NCBI GenBank assembly: GCA_955652925.1
Contig: CATPCO010000276.1
Span: 1 to 6,975, forward strand
Source: an uncultured Xanthobacteraceae bacterium
Lineage (GTDB): Bacteria; Pseudomonadota; Alphaproteobacteria; Rhizobiales; Xanthobacteraceae
Reading direction: 5' to 3'
DNA length: 6,975 nucleotides
Both the position numbers and the translations under genes were made by a program. Of this stretch, positions 5,892-6,975 are shown piece after piece (position 1 is the first letter of the stretch; every line of letters starts with the position of its first letter). The notes below the pieces were generated by a model. That model saw only the letters and a program-made list of their open reading frames with translations. It did no database searches and had not been told where the DNA came from.

Positions 5892-6665
5892 ATGGCGGTC
5901 GGCGGCACACTCCTGAAGCTTGAGGCGTTGTCGAAGTCCTTTGGTGGCTTGCGTGCCGTCAACAATCTCTCATTCGAGGTGAAAGCCGGGACGATCACGA
6001 GCCTGATCGGCGGAAACGGTGCTGGCAAGACCACCGCGTTCAATCTTATCACCGGCAATCTTGCACCTGATGCGGGGCACATCGCGTTCCGCGACACGCG
6101 CATCGACGGCCTCCCGCCACACAAGGTGGCGCGTGCCGGCATTGCACGCGGTTTCCAGGAGTTGCGGCTATTCAATCGCTTGAGCGCCCGCGACAACATC
6201 GAGGTCGCGATCCCCGGTCAACGCGGCGAGGGCCTCGTGCGCGCGCTGATCGGCGGTCGCGGGCTCCGCAAGGAACGCGACGCGACAACCGCGCGGTCCG
6301 GTGCACTCTTGAGAGAGCTGATGATCGAGTCGCAAGGCCATGCTCTCGCCGAGCAACTTTCCTACGGCCAGCAGAAACTTCTGAGCCTTGGCCGTCTGCT
6401 CGCCACAGAGGCCGAACTGCTGCTGCTTGACGAGCCAACATCGGGCCTCAGCCCCGACATGATCAACGATTTCTGTACCCGCATGCGCGCGCTGACGAAA
6501 GTCGGCAAGACGATCCTGCTGATCGAGCACAACGTCGAGATCGTCATGCAGCTCTCCGACTGGGTCGTGGTGATGCATCAGGGGACAATGATCGCGGAAG
6601 GCAAGCCCGAAGACGTGCGGAACAACGTCACCGTCATGCACACCTATCTCGGCATCACGTCGTGA
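5892..6665 (+). CDS. livG: LivG-type ABC transporter ATP-binding protein
   Basis: This 257-residue cytoplasmic ATPase is one of the two that power the LivHM channel. Motifs in order: Walker A GGNGAGKTT (40-48, invariant Lys K46), Q-loop Q89 in RGFQELRLF, ABC signature LSYGQQ (156-161), Walker B LLLLDE (176-181, catalytic E181), D-loop SGLSPD (184-189), and switch His H213 in LLIEHNVE. The signature uses Tyr in the third position (LSYGQ), which is normal for LivG. The insert between Q-loop and signature and the C-terminal MIAEGKPEDVRNN...YLG block are also LivG-like. All catalytic residues are present. It begins 11 nt after livM with a poor Shine-Dalgarno, so reinitiation or coupling is likely. 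7 nt separate it from livF. Confidence 0.95.
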   Translation: MAVGGTLLKLEALSKSFGGLRAVNNLSFEVKAGTITSLIGGNGAGKTTAFNLITGNLAPDAGHIAFRDTRIDGLPPHKVARAGIARGFQELRLFNRLSARDNIEVAIPGQRGEGLVRALIGGRGLRKERDATTARSGALLRELMIESQGHALAEQLSYGQQKLLSLGRLLATEAELLLLDEPTSGLSPDMINDFCTRMRALTKVGKTILLIEHNVEIVMQLSDWVVVMHQGTMIAEGKPEDVRNNVTVMHTYLGITS

Positions 6666-6672
6666 GACGCGC

Positions 6673-6975
6673 ATGCTGAACGTCGAAAAACTAGATGCGT
6701 TCTACGGCAAAAAACAAGTGCTGTTTGGCATTGATATAGCGCTTGCCGGGCGGCGCATAGCGGCGCTAATCGGTCCGAACGGAGCCGGAAAGTCTACGGT
6801 GCTGCGCGCCATGTTCGGGCTTGGTCCGGTGCGTGAGGGAACGATCCGCTTCAACGACAGGGACTTGAGCCGCGCGGCACCGCCGCAGAACATCGCGGCC
6901 GGCATCGCTTATGTGCCGCAGGGCGCGCGCGTGTTTCGCGATCTGACCGTGTTCGAGAACCTCCGCATGGGTGGC
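6673..6975 (+). CDS. livF: LivF-type ABC transporter ATP-binding protein (3' end cut)
   Basis: The first 101 residues of the second importer ATPase; the gene runs off the window (a full LivF is usually about 235 residues). It opens MLNVEKLDAFYGKKQVLFGI, a standard LivF start in which the Tyr of FYG stacks on ATP. Walker A is GPNGAGKST (34-42, K40). The Q-loop is YVPQGARVF (Q83), a LivF hallmark that separates it from LivG. LTVFENLRMGG follows, as in the family. The signature and Walker B lie beyond the window. The ATG starts 7 nt after the livG stop. It would pair with LivG as a heterodimer under LivHM. Confidence 0.93.
   Translation, partial: MLNVEKLDAFYGKKQVLFGIDIALAGRRIAALIGPNGAGKSTVLRAMFGLGPVREGTIRFNDRDLSRAAPPQNIAAGIAYVPQGARVFRDLTVFENLRMGG

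Noticed and set aside
6168..6674. 168-residue minus-strand open frame opposite livG
   Set aside because: Antisense to intact Walker A, signature and Walker B motifs; the composition is that of a shadow frame.

Overview
The window looks like chromosomal DNA from a GC-rich proteobacterium, most likely an alphaproteobacterium of the Bradyrhizobium/Rhodopseudomonas kind. This rests on protein style (a DUF2939 protein, short-chain dehydrogenases of types common in Rhizobiales, a Liv-type ABC transporter) and on GC-rich codon use. It is an inference without any database search. No RNA genes, mobile elements or CRISPR arrays were seen.

Left arm (about 49-2040, minus strand): three genes read leftwards. 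In transcription order they are an atypical short-chain dehydrogenase/reductase (SDR, 260 aa), a second SDR that appears to have lost about 80 central residues by an in-frame deletion, and a small membrane-anchored DUF2939 protein that starts 3 nt after the damaged gene stops. A 75-bp gap with two palindromes separates the two SDR genes.

Centre (2041-2329): a 289-bp divergent intergenic region. It contains two inverted repeats whose centres are 40 bp apart, next to the start of the rightward operon. They are plausible operator sites, but no regulator gene lies in the window.

Right arm (2330-6975, plus strand): a tightly packed operon of a D-2-hydroxyacid dehydrogenase-like protein, a fumarylacetoacetate-hydrolase (FAH) family enzyme, two branched-chain-amino-acid-type ABC permeases (LivH, LivM) and two ATPases (LivG and LivF, the last cut by the window end). 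Spacings are +22, -4, -1, +11 and +7 nt, so these genes are very probably co-transcribed and partly translationally coupled. The layout reads as an uptake-and-catabolism unit: a Liv-type importer brings in a small carboxylate, amino acid or aromatic acid, and the FAH enzyme cleaves or hydrates a 2-oxo-acid-type intermediate. The true substrate cannot be read from the sequence, and no periplasmic binding protein is present in the window.

The most unusual feature is that all three dehydrogenase-like proteins depart from their catalytic consensus. One SDR lacks the whole catalytic segment. The other SDR lacks a normal Ser/Tyr/Lys arrangement. The D-2-hydroxyacid dehydrogenase-like protein has an altered nucleotide-binding glycine motif and no active-site histidine.
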